64,000 bases of DNA from Dyadobacter fermentans (GTDB taxonomy: Bacteria; Bacteroidota; Bacteroidia; Cytophagales; Spirosomataceae), in contig NZ_JAHXBN010000010.1 of NCBI RefSeq assembly GCF_019924045.1, positions 620,001 to 684,000 on the forward strand, read 5' to 3'. Made by a program: the position numbers and the translations under genes. Below the pieces are notes generated by a model. That model searched no databases. It worked only from the letters and a program-made list of their open reading frames with translations, and was not told the origin of the DNA. Positions 8,339-17,414 of the stretch are shown here, one piece after another; position 1 is the first letter of the stretch, and each line of letters opens with the position of its first letter.

Positions 8339-8974
8339 CTACTGGTTTAATTTCCCTTTCAGAAAACCAATCAGCACCTGTAAACCAGTATCAAACCGGG
8401 AATTGTTGTTGATGATCATGTCCGCTTCCGCGCGCAGGGGAAGTATAAATTTGTCGTAAGTCGGGGCTACGTGATGCTCCCAACGGTAAAGGACATCATC
8501 GAGATCGTAGCCGCGCTCGTTATTATCACGAATAATCCGGCGTTTTATTTTAACGTGCTCTTTGGCATCTACAAAAATTTTCAAATCAATCAGCCGGGCA
8601 ATTTCGGGGAAATAAAAAACAAAGATCCCTTCCACAATGATAATAGGCTTCGGTTCGAAATGCAATATCTCGGGCTTAATGAGCGGATTGTTGAACGTAT
8701 ATTCCTTTTGCTGTACGGAACGGCCGGCCCGGAGTACGGCAATGTGCTCCGCGAATAGATGATGGTCAATCGTTTCAGGTAGGTCGAAATTTTCCACCCC
8801 ATTTTCGTCCCGCGGAATTTCATGGATCGGGCGGTAATAATTGTCTTGCGAGATCCGTGTGACTTCGTCTGCTCCAAACGCGTCAATGAGATTTTTCATG
8901 AAATAGGTCTTCCCCGACGCACTTCCGCCGGTGATACCTACAATGTAGGGTGCTGTTTCCTGATTCGACATCAT
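8339..8974 (-). CDS. udk: Uridine kinase
   Basis: A 211-aa P-loop kinase that phosphorylates uridine and cytidine in pyrimidine salvage, in the cytoplasm. The Walker A motif GITGGSASGKT lies at about 13-23, followed by the family motif SQDNYYRP and the FDLPETIDH segment that helps bind nucleoside. Length matches the family. Two adjacent ATG codons (8974 and 8971) are possible starts. It follows porZ on the same strand after about 50 bases and may be the last gene of the gcvT-comB-porZ run. Confidence 0.93.
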   Translation of the reverse strand: MMSNQETAPYIVGITGGSASGKTYFMKNLIDAFGADEVTRISQDNYYRPIHEIPRDENGVENFDLPETIDHHLFAEHIAVLRAGRSVQQKEYTFNNPLIKPEILHFEPKPIIIVEGIFVFYFPEIARLIDLKIFVDAKEHVKIKRRIIRDNNERGYDLDDVLYRWEHHVAPTYDKFILPLRAEADMIINNNSRFDTGLQVLIGFLKGKLNQ

Positions 8975-9022
8975 ATAGTCTGCGGCGCCCGCTAGTCTGA
9001 ACGCCTGGATTAATTTATGATT

Positions 9023-10849
9023 TTAATTAATAATTGCCAATTTACCGGCCTGGTGCTCAGTGCCGTCGGCTGACACGACGAACACCATGTATATCCCTGC
9101 CCGGGCCCGGCGCCCGGTGTAATCGTTCAGGTTCCACGAGGCAAGGCCTCCTTCCGACCGTGTTTCGAATACGAGCCTGCCTGCCAGGTCAGTGATTTTG
9201 ACGGTCGACTGGCCGGTAAGGCCGCTGATTCCCACATTGCCGGAATAACCCGGCCGGACGGGGTTAGGGAAAATGGTAATACGGCTGATGCGCTCGCTCG
9301 CCGCTTTGGCATCGCTTTGGTAAGAAACCATTCCCGCCGGTGTGTCGATGAACAGCAAGCCGGTTTCGGCTTCAAACCGGAGTGCTTTGATTACATCAGA
9401 CGGCAGCGGACTGTCGGCGGATGTGAATTTGCGGATCACTTCGGTGCCATCTTCATTGAAAAGGTAAAGCCCCGTCCGGGTGCCGATCCATTTCCGGTTT
9501 CCTGGTTCAACAGCCAATGCAGTACATTCTTCATTGTTGAAGAGCCTCCGCTGGCCGTAAACAGGGAGGATTGCATCTACGCGGACCGCTTCCAGAACGC
9601 CGTCCGGGATAAAATAACCTACACCCTTTGCCCCGGCAAACCATACAAACCCGTCCTGATCCAGTGCGAGACTATTGACCTTCGAAGCAGGTAATGAGCC
9701 GGTGCCTAACGATGTTGAGAGTACTTTTTTTCGCGAGCCATCCGCATTACTTACCATAATGCCGCCGCCCAACGTTTCGGGCAGGCGGGTCCACGATAAG
9801 CCATTGAGGTCGGTGATTGTCGAGTCGGAGCGGGGTGAAATGGCAGTGTCCCCCTGCGCAGGCGAAACCTGTTTGAAGTCAGAAAACTGATTGGTGATCA
9901 AGCCGTTTTTCTGATCGGCAATCCATAATGCCTTTGATTTTTTCCGAATGCCGGATTGAATATTTCCGAAAAGTGGGCTGTTGAAAGTCTGAGCCGCGTA
10001 AAGAGCATCGAGTGTGACAACAGTATTTTGAGTGGTGATGGTTAGTATCTCACCTGTATCGAGGATTCGCACGCCAGGTGCATTGGAAGCGTAAACCTGG
10101 TTCCAAACTCCCTTTTCATATCTTAAAATACCTTTTCCAGGAACAGCTGCATGAATAGCCCCCGCAAAGAGTGCAATGCCTGAAACGCTGCCGGGGCTAT
10201 TCACCGGTTTCCAATTGCCGAAGTATTGCCTGTTTACGTCCACGCGCATGGATGTGGCCAGCATGCCCTGTGGGGTGATGAGATAGAGTGAATCTCCCGA
10301 AAAGGCGAGGTCGCTCACGGCTAACTGCGTGCCACTGGGACCGATGTAGCGATAGGTTTCTTCTACTTGTCGAAGCCGGGGATCCAGAACGAGTACTCCG
10401 AAACTGGTTGCCAGGTACGCGAGATTGTCTTTAAAAACGACGCGGCGAATCGACTTATCGGCGGGCAAACCCTGAGTTTCGTTCAAAAGATCCCAGGTTT
10501 CGATCTGGTCAGGCTCGGCCTGCTCATTAAGATATGCAAAATCGATGGTCCCGTTCCGGTAAGCCAGCATGAGAAGCCTGGTTTCCGGTAGGTAACCCAT
10601 TGTGCTGATACCCGTATGGCTCAGTCCGTCGGCTTTGGAGAACGTCCGGGTTTCTCCGGTTTCGGTGTTGACTGAAAAAAGGCCGTTGTAGGACGCGCAA
10701 TAAACCCGCGAGCCGCCATCAACAACCTGCTTGGCAGAAAGGTAATTGAAGTGGCTTTGCCATTGGCCCAACGGCAAAGCCTGACCGAGAATGCGCGAAG
10801 GGCCAAATACGGCAGCCAATAAGAAAAACAGTATCTTCCCTTTGCGCAT
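9023..10849 (-). CDS. porZ: PorZ-like T9SS protein, beta-propeller with sorting domain
   Basis: A 608-aa exported protein with signal peptide (ending ILGQ) followed by ALPLGQWQSHFNYLSAK, the characteristic start of PorZ-type proteins. The body is made of two-component-regulator-type propeller repeats (for example NSLALDQDGFVWFAGAKG). The C-terminus (FPNPVRPGYSGNVG... to AGKLAIIN) is a T9SS sorting domain. In Porphyromonas, PorZ belongs to the cell-surface attachment complex and delivers anionic LPS to the PorU sortase; that role is assumed by homology. It starts 9 bases after the preceding gene's stop, so the two are probably cotranscribed. Confidence 0.85.
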   Translation of the reverse strand: MRKGKILFFLLAAVFGPSRILGQALPLGQWQSHFNYLSAKQVVDGGSRVYCASYNGLFSVNTETGETRTFSKADGLSHTGISTMGYLPETRLLMLAYRNGTIDFAYLNEQAEPDQIETWDLLNETQGLPADKSIRRVVFKDNLAYLATSFGVLVLDPRLRQVEETYRYIGPSGTQLAVSDLAFSGDSLYLITPQGMLATSMRVDVNRQYFGNWKPVNSPGSVSGIALFAGAIHAAVPGKGILRYEKGVWNQVYASNAPGVRILDTGEILTITTQNTVVTLDALYAAQTFNSPLFGNIQSGIRKKSKALWIADQKNGLITNQFSDFKQVSPAQGDTAISPRSDSTITDLNGLSWTRLPETLGGGIMVSNADGSRKKVLSTSLGTGSLPASKVNSLALDQDGFVWFAGAKGVGYFIPDGVLEAVRVDAILPVYGQRRLFNNEECTALAVEPGNRKWIGTRTGLYLFNEDGTEVIRKFTSADSPLPSDVIKALRFEAETGLLFIDTPAGMVSYQSDAKAASERISRITIFPNPVRPGYSGNVGISGLTGQSTVKITDLAGRLVFETRSEGGLASWNLNDYTGRRARAGIYMVFVVSADGTEHQAGKLAIIN

Positions 10850-10858
10850 GGCTGTATG

Positions 10859-12823
10859 CTAGTTTTCTACCGTCACGACGGCGGAGCCGCGCCCGGTGCC
10901 CGTTCCGCATCCACTTTTCAGTGAACTGATGGTATATTCTGTGGTAGAAGCCGGTGAGACGGAAATCAGGTACGGGTTAAGGAATGTACCGTTAATCGCC
11001 GTGCCGTCGGAAAGGGTGAATGACCACGGCGGAAGCCCGTTTTTGAACCTCAACTGAATGCGGGTAGAGCGACCTGCGGAAACTGTGCCGCGTCCTGAAA
11101 CTTCTGCAATGGCCTTGTCCGGCGCGATTACTTCCAGCTCTTCAATAGCGCTCGAAACGGCCGGAGAAGAAGATACAATGCGGATCTTCTGAATTTTGCT
11201 GGTGTCTCCCGGTGCTGCGGCCGCTATTTTAACCTGCATTGCAGTAGGTGTTACAGTCGTTGGGAGCGTTACAAAACGGCCGGATTTGTCGGTCATTTGT
11301 ACGGTAAACTTGTTATTCGGATTATAACGACCTTCCGTTTTGTAAGGAATGTCAATGGTAGAGCCCGCGCAGACCATATTCTGCGGCAGCTTATCGAGCG
11401 TAATGCTGGCCGGAGGAGCTTTTACAGTGACTTTCGCCGAACCGGAGAATTTACCTACACCACACAAACCACCGGCGGAGCTGATCTGGTAGTTGGTATC
11501 ATAAAATGGTTTTACCTTGACCTTGTGCGGGGACTCCTGAATGTTGTTTTCATAGGTTCCGTCCGAAAGCAGCACGAACCACGGGCCGCCTCCACTGAAT
11601 TTCACCGTCAGCTCGCCCGATTCATTTTCGCCCAATCGCAATGAATCCTTTTGAAGGGTTGCCACGGTAGGGGATACGATCGAAACATTCGTGGTCTGGC
11701 TTACGAGGTAAGGTGCGGTGGAAGTCACGCGCAGGCGATATTCGCCGGGTTTGTAGCTGTCGGGAATTTGTGTGGTGATATAGCCCGACGAATCGGGCGT
11801 TGAAATGTTTTTGAATGCGCCGTTGCGTTCGGCTATTTGAACGACGAATTTATTACCCTCCTTATACTTGCCGGTCGCATTGAAAGGCACCTGAAATGGC
11901 ACACCGGCGCAGAGCTTGGCGATTTTCTCCATTTCTTTCAGTTCCAGTTTAGGCTCCGGGTTATTATTCACATTCACAATGGCTTCACCGGAAGTCGTAC
12001 CGCTCCCGCAGGCATTGGAAACGCCTGTCACGCGGTAGGCTTTTACGTCTGCCGGTTTAACAGTAATGTAATGCGGGTTCGAAAGCGTTTGCAAAACCGT
12101 GGTGCTGTCGGATAGCCGGAATGACCATGGAGCGGCGCCTGTGAGGTTAACGCGCAAATGCGCTTCCTGCCCGGGCATAATACGCACGGTCTGCGTGCCG
12201 TCGATCAGGTCGATCTTCGCAGCGGGCGCTTGCAGTAGTCTCAACGGCACCTCCTGGCTTTTGATCACCGGGATCGAGGAGATGATTTGAAGCCTGTACA
12301 CTTCGCCGCCCACTTTATAAGAAGGTATCACCGCTTTGGCAGGACTTTTCTTCACCGGAAGCGAAATAGGTACCGACTTGCCGGTAGCATCTATAATATG
12401 GACAATAAATGTATTGTCTTCATCAAATGGGCCATCGGTTTTGAATGGGATGGTCACATTAGTGCCCGGGCACACCGAGAGGTAGGAAATATCCTCGATG
12501 GTGATCTTGTAGGCATGCATGCTATCGGCCTTTTCCACAGGAAGTTTAGCCTCGTTCGCTGCTTCGGTGAGCGTATCTCCGGTGGCTGAAACTGCGCTCG
12601 GCATGGTGGTATCCGCCACAGCTGACTCACCAGCCGGAGCTGCGGGAACCTCCGTCTTTGTCGTGTCCTTCGCAGCAGCCGGTGCCTGGGACCTGGCCGG
12701 TTCGGGGGCTTTTTTCTTGGGGGCAATGAGCTGTTTTCTTGGAGAAACGGTCCTGCGCTGGGCCTCTGCATGGCCAGCCATTAGAAATAACCCAAGAAAA
12801 ATGACAAAGACGAATCGGAACAT
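10859..12823 (-). CDS. Secreted modular protein with three paired Ig-like repeats
   Basis: A 654-aa protein with a signal peptide (MFRFVF...GHAEAQ), a low-complexity Ala/Pro/Thr/Lys-rich linker up to about residue 110, then three copies of a two-part module. Part one has a C-x-G-x-x-x-x-[IV]-P-[FY] start and a FxVxIxDxxGK-like strand (YLSVCPGTNVTIPFKT, AKLCAGVPFQVPFN, NMVCAGSTIDIPYKT). Part two has a PWSFxLSDGT motif, YxITVxP, and a late C-G-x-G element. It ends right after the third module (GSAVVTVEN) with no type A sorting domain. The paired Cys could form disulfides. Probably a periplasmic or surface beta protein; its partner is unknown. It sits between comB and porZ with 9-base spacing to porZ. 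Confidence 0.75.
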   Translation of the reverse strand: MFRFVFVIFLGLFLMAGHAEAQRRTVSPRKQLIAPKKKAPEPARSQAPAAAKDTTKTEVPAAPAGESAVADTTMPSAVSATGDTLTEAANEAKLPVEKADSMHAYKITIEDISYLSVCPGTNVTIPFKTDGPFDEDNTFIVHIIDATGKSVPISLPVKKSPAKAVIPSYKVGGEVYRLQIISSIPVIKSQEVPLRLLQAPAAKIDLIDGTQTVRIMPGQEAHLRVNLTGAAPWSFRLSDSTTVLQTLSNPHYITVKPADVKAYRVTGVSNACGSGTTSGEAIVNVNNNPEPKLELKEMEKIAKLCAGVPFQVPFNATGKYKEGNKFVVQIAERNGAFKNISTPDSSGYITTQIPDSYKPGEYRLRVTSTAPYLVSQTTNVSIVSPTVATLQKDSLRLGENESGELTVKFSGGGPWFVLLSDGTYENNIQESPHKVKVKPFYDTNYQISSAGGLCGVGKFSGSAKVTVKAPPASITLDKLPQNMVCAGSTIDIPYKTEGRYNPNNKFTVQMTDKSGRFVTLPTTVTPTAMQVKIAAAAPGDTSKIQKIRIVSSSPAVSSAIEELEVIAPDKAIAEVSGRGTVSAGRSTRIQLRFKNGLPPWSFTLSDGTAINGTFLNPYLISVSPASTTEYTISSLKSGCGTGTGRGSAVVTVEN

Positions 12824-12844
12824 GCAATTGGAATTGAGTAAATA

Positions 12845-13555
12845 TTAATTCATGGAAACCAGCGTGCTGCCTCTGAGGACCGGAACTACGTCGTACAGGT
12901 CGGTTTGCAGGCAGTAAGAAATGTCTTTCTGAATGCCCAGGCGTTGCAAGCGCCGTACGTGCGAGGAGTTGGATACACTCGCCAGCAGGTTGTCGCGGCT
13001 TTGGAGGTATAAACGCTGGGCCATCAGGGTTCCGTCTTCGAGCAGCATAAATTGATCCTTCAATGCCTCGGCCAATGCCCCCGCAAACAGGGTATCTTCG
13101 AGATTAGGGCGGCCTTTCCAGCCTGCGCAGAGTACCAGCACATCATAAGGCTCTGTTTTCAAATGATTGGCCAGTGCGCCCAGGTTGAGGAACGAGCCGA
13201 TCATTACTTTCACCGCCGAAGATTTTGCTTTGGAAATAGACAATGTCCCGTTCGTGGTCGTCATCGCGATCTGCGCGCCGATGAGGCTTTCGTGCATATA
13301 GCTGAACGGCGAGTTATCCAGATCGAAACCTTCTACTTTCCGGGCATCACGTTCAGCAGCAGCTATATATCCTTTGTCTTGCAAAAATTTACATTCTTCT
13401 ACACTGGCTACCGGGGTAATGCTTTTCACGCCATAAGCGAGGCCGGTCACCATGCAGGAAGTGGCCCTGAAAATATCGGCCACTACTACTATTGAATTAT
13501 CGAGTTTGTGTAGATGAAGTAAATCCGGGGTAAGACAAACATCAAGTTGTTTCAT
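12845..13555 (-). CDS. comB: 2-phosphosulfolactate phosphatase family protein (ComB)
   Basis: A 236-aa protein of the ComB family, Mg-dependent phosphatases acting on 2-phosphosulfolactate in the coenzyme M pathway of methanogens. Family features visible are VVADIFRATSCMVTGLAYG near the N-terminus, ERDARKVEGFDLDNSP, TTTNGT, and CAGWKGRPNLEDTLFAGAL. Homologues are widespread in bacteria without coenzyme M, where the substrate is uncertain, so the family call is firm and the reaction is not. It lies 30 bases after gcvT and about 20 before the modular secreted protein, in a same-strand run. Confidence 0.85.
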   Translation of the reverse strand: MKQLDVCLTPDLLHLHKLDNSIVVVADIFRATSCMVTGLAYGVKSITPVASVEECKFLQDKGYIAAAERDARKVEGFDLDNSPFSYMHESLIGAQIAMTTTNGTLSISKAKSSAVKVMIGSFLNLGALANHLKTEPYDVLVLCAGWKGRPNLEDTLFAGALAEALKDQFMLLEDGTLMAQRLYLQSRDNLLASVSNSSHVRRLQRLGIQKDISYCLQTDLYDVVPVLRGSTLVSMN

Positions 13556-13585
13556 AAAAATGCAATCGGACTGAATAGGAGGGGA

Positions 13586-14668
13586 TTAGTTTTTAACAAA
13601 CGGCGTTTTTACGACTTGTGCTTTCAACAACCTGTCGCGCACTTTTACGAAAATTTCGGTGCCGGCCTTGCTGAATTCGGTCGGAACGTAGCCTAATCCG
13701 ATGCCTTTTTGTAAGGTAGGCGATTGGGTCCCGGATGTTACTTCGCCCAATTTGTTACCTTCTGCGTCGCACAGTTCATAATGCCCGCGCGGAATACCGC
13801 GGTCGATCATCTCGAAGCCGATCAGTTTTCTTTTCAGTCCGGCCTCTTTCTGCGCCTTCAATGCTTCGGAGTTGATAAAGTCTTTGGTAAATTTGGTTAC
13901 CCAGCCGAGGCCGGCTTCCAAAGGCGACGTTTCGTCGTCGATGTCGTTACCGTAGAGACAGAATGCTTTTTCCAGTCTCAGGGTATCACGTGCGCCCAGG
14001 CCTACGGGCTTGATACCGAACTCGGCACCTGCTTCGAAAATAGCATCCCACATTTTCTCGGCATCCTCATTCTTTACATATATTTCAAAACCTCCTGCGC
14101 CGGTGTAGCCCGTTGCAGAGATAATAATGTCTTTAATACCCGCCATTTCGCCGATTTTGAAGGTATAATACTCCATCGAAGCGAGGTCAACAGCAGTTAG
14201 TTTCTGCAATGCAGCGGTAGCGCTTGGTCCCTGAACGGCCAGCAGGCAAAGCGAATCCGACAGGTTTTCCATCGCCACGCCTTCGGTGTTCTGGCTCTGG
14301 ATCCAGTTCCAGTCCTTTTCGATGTTCGAAGCATTCACCACCAGGAAATAGTCGTCCTCGGCAATGCGGTATACCAGCAGGTCATCGACCACCCCTCCGG
14401 TAGCGTTGGGCAGGTAGCTGTATTGCACTTTTCCATCATACAATGCCGAAGCGTCATTTGCGGATACTTTCTGGATCAAAGCGAGCGCACCAGGCCCTTT
14501 TACGCTGAATTCGCCCATGTGCGATACATCAAAAACACCCACAGCGTTTCGTACGGTGTGATGTTCATCCAGATCCGACGAGTAACGGACAGGCATTTCA
14601 AAACCTGCAAACGGGACCATTTTTGCGCCTAAACGGATGTGAAGCTGATGTAAAGGGACTGTTTTCAT
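13586..14668 (-). CDS. gcvT: Glycine cleavage system T protein (aminomethyltransferase)
   Basis: A 360-aa tetrahydrofolate-dependent aminomethyltransferase that takes the aminomethyl group from GcvH, releases ammonia and forms methylene-THF. The N-terminus [22 protein letters not shown] and [11 protein letters not shown] are diagnostic, as are the [12 protein letters not shown] motif and the [11 protein letters not shown] segment. Length is normal for the family. It is first in the minus-strand run gcvT-comB-secreted protein-porZ-udk and is divergent from the FG-GAP protein gene. Confidence 0.95.
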   Translation of the reverse strand: MKTVPLHQLHIRLGAKMVPFAGFEMPVRYSSDLDEHHTVRNAVGVFDVSHMGEFSVKGPGALALIQKVSANDASALYDGKVQYSYLPNATGGVVDDLLVYRIAEDDYFLVVNASNIEKDWNWIQSQNTEGVAMENLSDSLCLLAVQGPSATAALQKLTAVDLASMEYYTFKIGEMAGIKDIIISATGYTGAGGFEIYVKNEDAEKMWDAIFEAGAEFGIKPVGLGARDTLRLEKAFCLYGNDIDDETSPLEAGLGWVTKFTKDFINSEALKAQKEAGLKRKLIGFEMIDRGIPRGHYELCDAEGNKLGEVTSGTQSPTLQKGIGLGYVPTEFSKAGTEIFVKVRDRLLKAQVVKTPFVKN

Positions 14669-14828
14669 GAACGATATTTGGTTTTACAATAATTCACAAA
14701 AGTAGGGAATGCAGGGCAAAGCGACACAAAAAACTGTTTTTTCAATGTCCGTAGAGTGCATTTTGAAGTATATTGTTAAAAAATAGGTTAAAACATTTAT
14801 CCATCGGCAACTGCCGGTTTTCAGGAAT

Positions 14829-15998
14829 ATGAATAAACGACTATTGTTCTCGATCGCATTTTCAATGGCCGGAAGCGTATTTGCGCAAACGGCCACTTTC
14901 AAAGGAGAGACGATCGACGATAAGGTAAGTATCGGCTACGGGGTAGCTTCCGGTGACGTGGATGGCGATGGGAAACCGGATATTCTCTTGGCCGATAAGA
15001 AGGAAATTGTATGGTATAAAAATCCCGGGAAAAAAGACGGCGTATGGACGCGCTACGTGATCGCGAAAGATCTTACCGAGCAGGACAACGTCTGCATCGC
15101 CGCCCGCGACATCGACGGCGACGGTAAGGTGGAAGTAGCCGTAGGCGCAGGCTGGAACCCTTCTGAAACCAAGGATCTGAAAACCTCGGGCGCCGTATTC
15201 TACATGGTGGCGTCGGACGATCGGACGAAACCCTGGGAGCCGGTGCGCCTGCATCATGAAGTGACCATTCACCGGATGCATTGGGTTAAAACCGCCGATG
15301 GACCGTTTCAGCTGGCGGTACTGCCCCTGCATGGCGAAGGAAATACCGGCGGAAACGGCGCGGGGGTGAAACTGATCGTTTTCGATGTTCCTGAAAATAA
15401 AAAGGGCATTTGGCCTTACAGTCTGGTTGAAACCAATATGCACATGACCCACAATTTCCAGCCGATGGAAATTCCCGGGAGAATGGCCGGATTATCCATT
15501 GCGAGCAAAGAAGGTGTGCAGGTGTTTCTGAATGGAGCGGATGGCTGGGCGCCGTCGGGCAACTGGATGGTGCCGGAGCGAGGAGTAGGGGAGATCAGAA
15601 CGGGAAGCTTGGGTAAAAAGCAATTGTTTACTGCCACGATCGAACCCATGCATGGAAATACCTTAGTGGTGTATACCAAAGACAGCCGTACCGTGCTTAC
15701 CGACCGCATTAAGGAAGGCCACGCATTAGCTTGCGCCGATTTCTTCGGGCAGGGGCGCGACCAAGTGGTAATGGGCTGGCGTAACCCGAACGTGACCGGC
15801 GAAACCGGCGTGCGGATTTACGTGGGCTCCGATCCGGAAGGCAAGAAATGGACGGAATACACCTTAGATGAAAGCATCAAAATCGCGTGCGAGGACTTGT
15901 TGCCTGCCGATTTGGATGGAGATGGAGACCTGGACATTATCGCGGCCGGCCGCGCGACGCATAACCTGGTGGTGTATTGGAATCAGCTGAAGAAATGA
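14829..15998 (+). CDS. Secreted FG-GAP/VCBS repeat protein
   Basis: A 389-aa protein with a signal peptide ending SVFAQ at about residue 20. It contains Ca-binding-like repeats of the FG-GAP/VCBS type: GVASGDVDGDGKPDILL near the start, IAARDIDGDGKVEVAVG, and LLPADLDGDGDLDIIAAG near the end, so it should fold as a beta-propeller. No catalytic motif is recognised and no sorting domain is visible at the C-terminus (VVYWNQLKK). Proteins of this type in Cytophagales often lie beside sugar oxidoreductases. The first copy of a 15-bp repeat array overlaps its stop codon. Confidence 0.8.
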   Translation: MNKRLLFSIAFSMAGSVFAQTATFKGETIDDKVSIGYGVASGDVDGDGKPDILLADKKEIVWYKNPGKKDGVWTRYVIAKDLTEQDNVCIAARDIDGDGKVEVAVGAGWNPSETKDLKTSGAVFYMVASDDRTKPWEPVRLHHEVTIHRMHWVKTADGPFQLAVLPLHGEGNTGGNGAGVKLIVFDVPENKKGIWPYSLVETNMHMTHNFQPMEIPGRMAGLSIASKEGVQVFLNGADGWAPSGNWMVPERGVGEIRTGSLGKKQLFTATIEPMHGNTLVVYTKDSRTVLTDRIKEGHALACADFFGQGRDQVVMGWRNPNVTGETGVRIYVGSDPEGKKWTEYTLDESIKIACEDLLPADLDGDGDLDIIAAGRATHNLVVYWNQLKK

Positions 15999-16068
15999 GT
16001 CTAGGTTTATGAGTCTAAAGTTTATGAGTTTAAAGTTTATGAGTCTAGGGTTTATGAGTTTAGGGTGA
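15995..16068. repeat. Five tandem 15-bp degenerate repeats
   Basis: Five imperfect copies of ATGAGTYTARRGTTT lie at 15995-16008, 16009-16023, 16024-16038, 16039-16053 and 16054-16068. The copies differ only at a few positions. The first overlaps the stop codon of the FG-GAP gene. A related inverted array lies at 16125-16158 on the other side of a hairpin. Confidence 0.85.
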
Positions 16069-16083
16069 AATGAGGGGCAAAAA

Positions 16084-16115
16084 AATGTCAGCCCCCGCGA
16101 ACGAAGACTGACATT
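16084..16115 (-). terminator. Hairpin between convergent genes, inside the repeat patch
   Basis: AATGTCAG (16084-16091) pairs with CTGACATT (16108-16115). The A run before it gives a T run on the minus strand, so it can end transcription from the Zn-peptidase gene. It sits between the two arms of the 15-bp repeat patch. Confidence 0.6.
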
Positions 16116-16124
16116 AATATCAAC

Positions 16125-16158
16125 TTAGACTTTATACTCTAAACTCTAAACTCTAAAC
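16125..16158. repeat. Inverted partner array of the 15-bp repeats
   Basis: Short units of the type ACTCTAA recur here. On the minus strand they read TTTAGAGT, close to the TTTATGAGT junctions of the direct repeats at 15995-16068. The two arrays can therefore pair imperfectly around the hairpin at 16084-16115. Confidence 0.6.
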
Positions 16159-16162
16159 TATT

Positions 16163-16837
16163 CTAATCCCGACGTCCCATCAGCAGGCTCACATAATAAA
16201 GCAATGTGGCCAATGAACCGATTGCAGCTACGAGGTAAGTACGAGCCGCCCATTTCAATGCATCGGCAGACATGATGTACTCACGTTCGTTTACAATGCG
16301 GTTTTTCTGAATCCATGCCAATGCACGGTTACTCGCATCATATTCAACGGGCAACGTAATAAAGCTGAACAACGTCGTTACTGCGAACAGTGCTACACCA
16401 ATGGCCAGCGGAATAATAGACGTGTTGATCAACAATACGCCAATGAAAATGATCCATTGCATATACTGCGACGCCACGCTCAGGAACGGCACCATTTGCG
16501 AACGGAATTGCAGCCAGCTGTAAGCGGTAGCATGTTGCACCGCGTGCCCGCATTCGTGGGAAGCCACAGCCGCAGCAGCTACGCTACGTCCGTAATATAC
16601 ATCGGGACTCAGGTTGACTGTCTTATCCTGCGGGTTGTAGTGGTCGGTCAGGCGGCCTTCCACGGACACCACTCTTACGTCATAAATGCCGCTTTCCCGG
16701 AGCATGGTTTCTGCGATTTCCTTACCGCTCATGCCGTTGCTCAATCCCACTTGTGAATATTCTTCAAACTTGCTCTTCAAACGCCATTGTACGTAAAAGC
16801 TGACGCCCATTACGATCAAAGCAATCAAAATTCCCAT
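16163..16837 (-). CDS. Membrane zinc metallopeptidase (YugP-like)
   Basis: A 224-aa integral membrane protein of the neutral Zn metallopeptidase family. A transmembrane helix is at 1-18, the zinc motif HECGH at 94-98 (in ASHECGHAVQH), then hydrophobic helices at about 120-175 and at the C-terminus. The SNGMSGKEIAETML region and the LPVEYDASNRAL segment are typical of the family. The substrate is unknown. It lies 8 bases after rfaE2 and is probably cotranscribed with it. Confidence 0.9.
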   Translation of the reverse strand: MGILIALIVMGVSFYVQWRLKSKFEEYSQVGLSNGMSGKEIAETMLRESGIYDVRVVSVEGRLTDHYNPQDKTVNLSPDVYYGRSVAAAAVASHECGHAVQHATAYSWLQFRSQMVPFLSVASQYMQWIIFIGVLLINTSIIPLAIGVALFAVTTLFSFITLPVEYDASNRALAWIQKNRIVNEREYIMSADALKWAARTYLVAAIGSLATLLYYVSLLMGRRD

Positions 16838-16845
16838 AGTTATTG

Positions 16846-17334
16846 CTATTTATATCCTTGTTTTATCTTTTCGATCAGTGCGGTAGTCGAGTAGCCTTGT
16901 ACCAAAGCGATCGTTTTTACCTCACCTCCTCTACCCAAAACAAAATCCGCGCCAGCAATGTTCTCGATCTTATAATCGTCGCCTTTGACCAAAATGTCAG
17001 GTTTTACGGCCTCGATTAACTGACTAGGCGTCGGTTCGTCGAACAAAATGACAGCATCGATGAACGATAATGCGGCCATCAGCCTTGCTCTTGCATATTC
17101 ATTTACGACCGGTCTCAATGGCCCTTTCAGACGGCTTACCGAGGCGTCGGTGTTCAGGCCGAGCACCATTCTGTCGCCCAATGCGCGGGCTTTTTCGAGG
17201 TAGTCGATGTGCCCGAGATGTACAATATCGAAACATCCGTTGGTGAATACAACTTTTTGTCCGGCACGTTGCCATGCTTCTACGGTCGGGATGGCTTCTT
17301 CTAGTCTCAGGATTTTGCTTTCTGTCAAATTCAT
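16846..17334 (-). CDS. rfaE2: D-glycero-beta-D-manno-heptose 1-phosphate adenylyltransferase
   Basis: A 162-aa nucleotidyltransferase that forms ADP-heptose for lipopolysaccharide core, equivalent to the C-terminal half of HldE. The signature FTNGCFDIVHLGHIDYLEKAR contains the HxGH motif; GLNTDASVSRLKGP and the late YSTTALIEKI are also typical. The frame extends to a TTG at 17346, but the ATG at 17334 (MNLTESKIL) is preferred because it gives normal family length. The kinase half (rfaE1) is not in the window. The gene is followed by the Zn-peptidase gene after 8 bases. Confidence 0.92.
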   Translation of the reverse strand: MNLTESKILRLEEAIPTVEAWQRAGQKVVFTNGCFDIVHLGHIDYLEKARALGDRMVLGLNTDASVSRLKGPLRPVVNEYARARLMAALSFIDAVILFDEPTPSQLIEAVKPDILVKGDDYKIENIAGADFVLGRGGEVKTIALVQGYSTTALIEKIKQGYK

Positions 17335-17414
17335 TGTAAAAGACAATATGGATTTAAGAAATGGAATAACGTAACATACTCCATTTCCTTTTTTCAGGAC
17401 TATTAAAGTTACAA

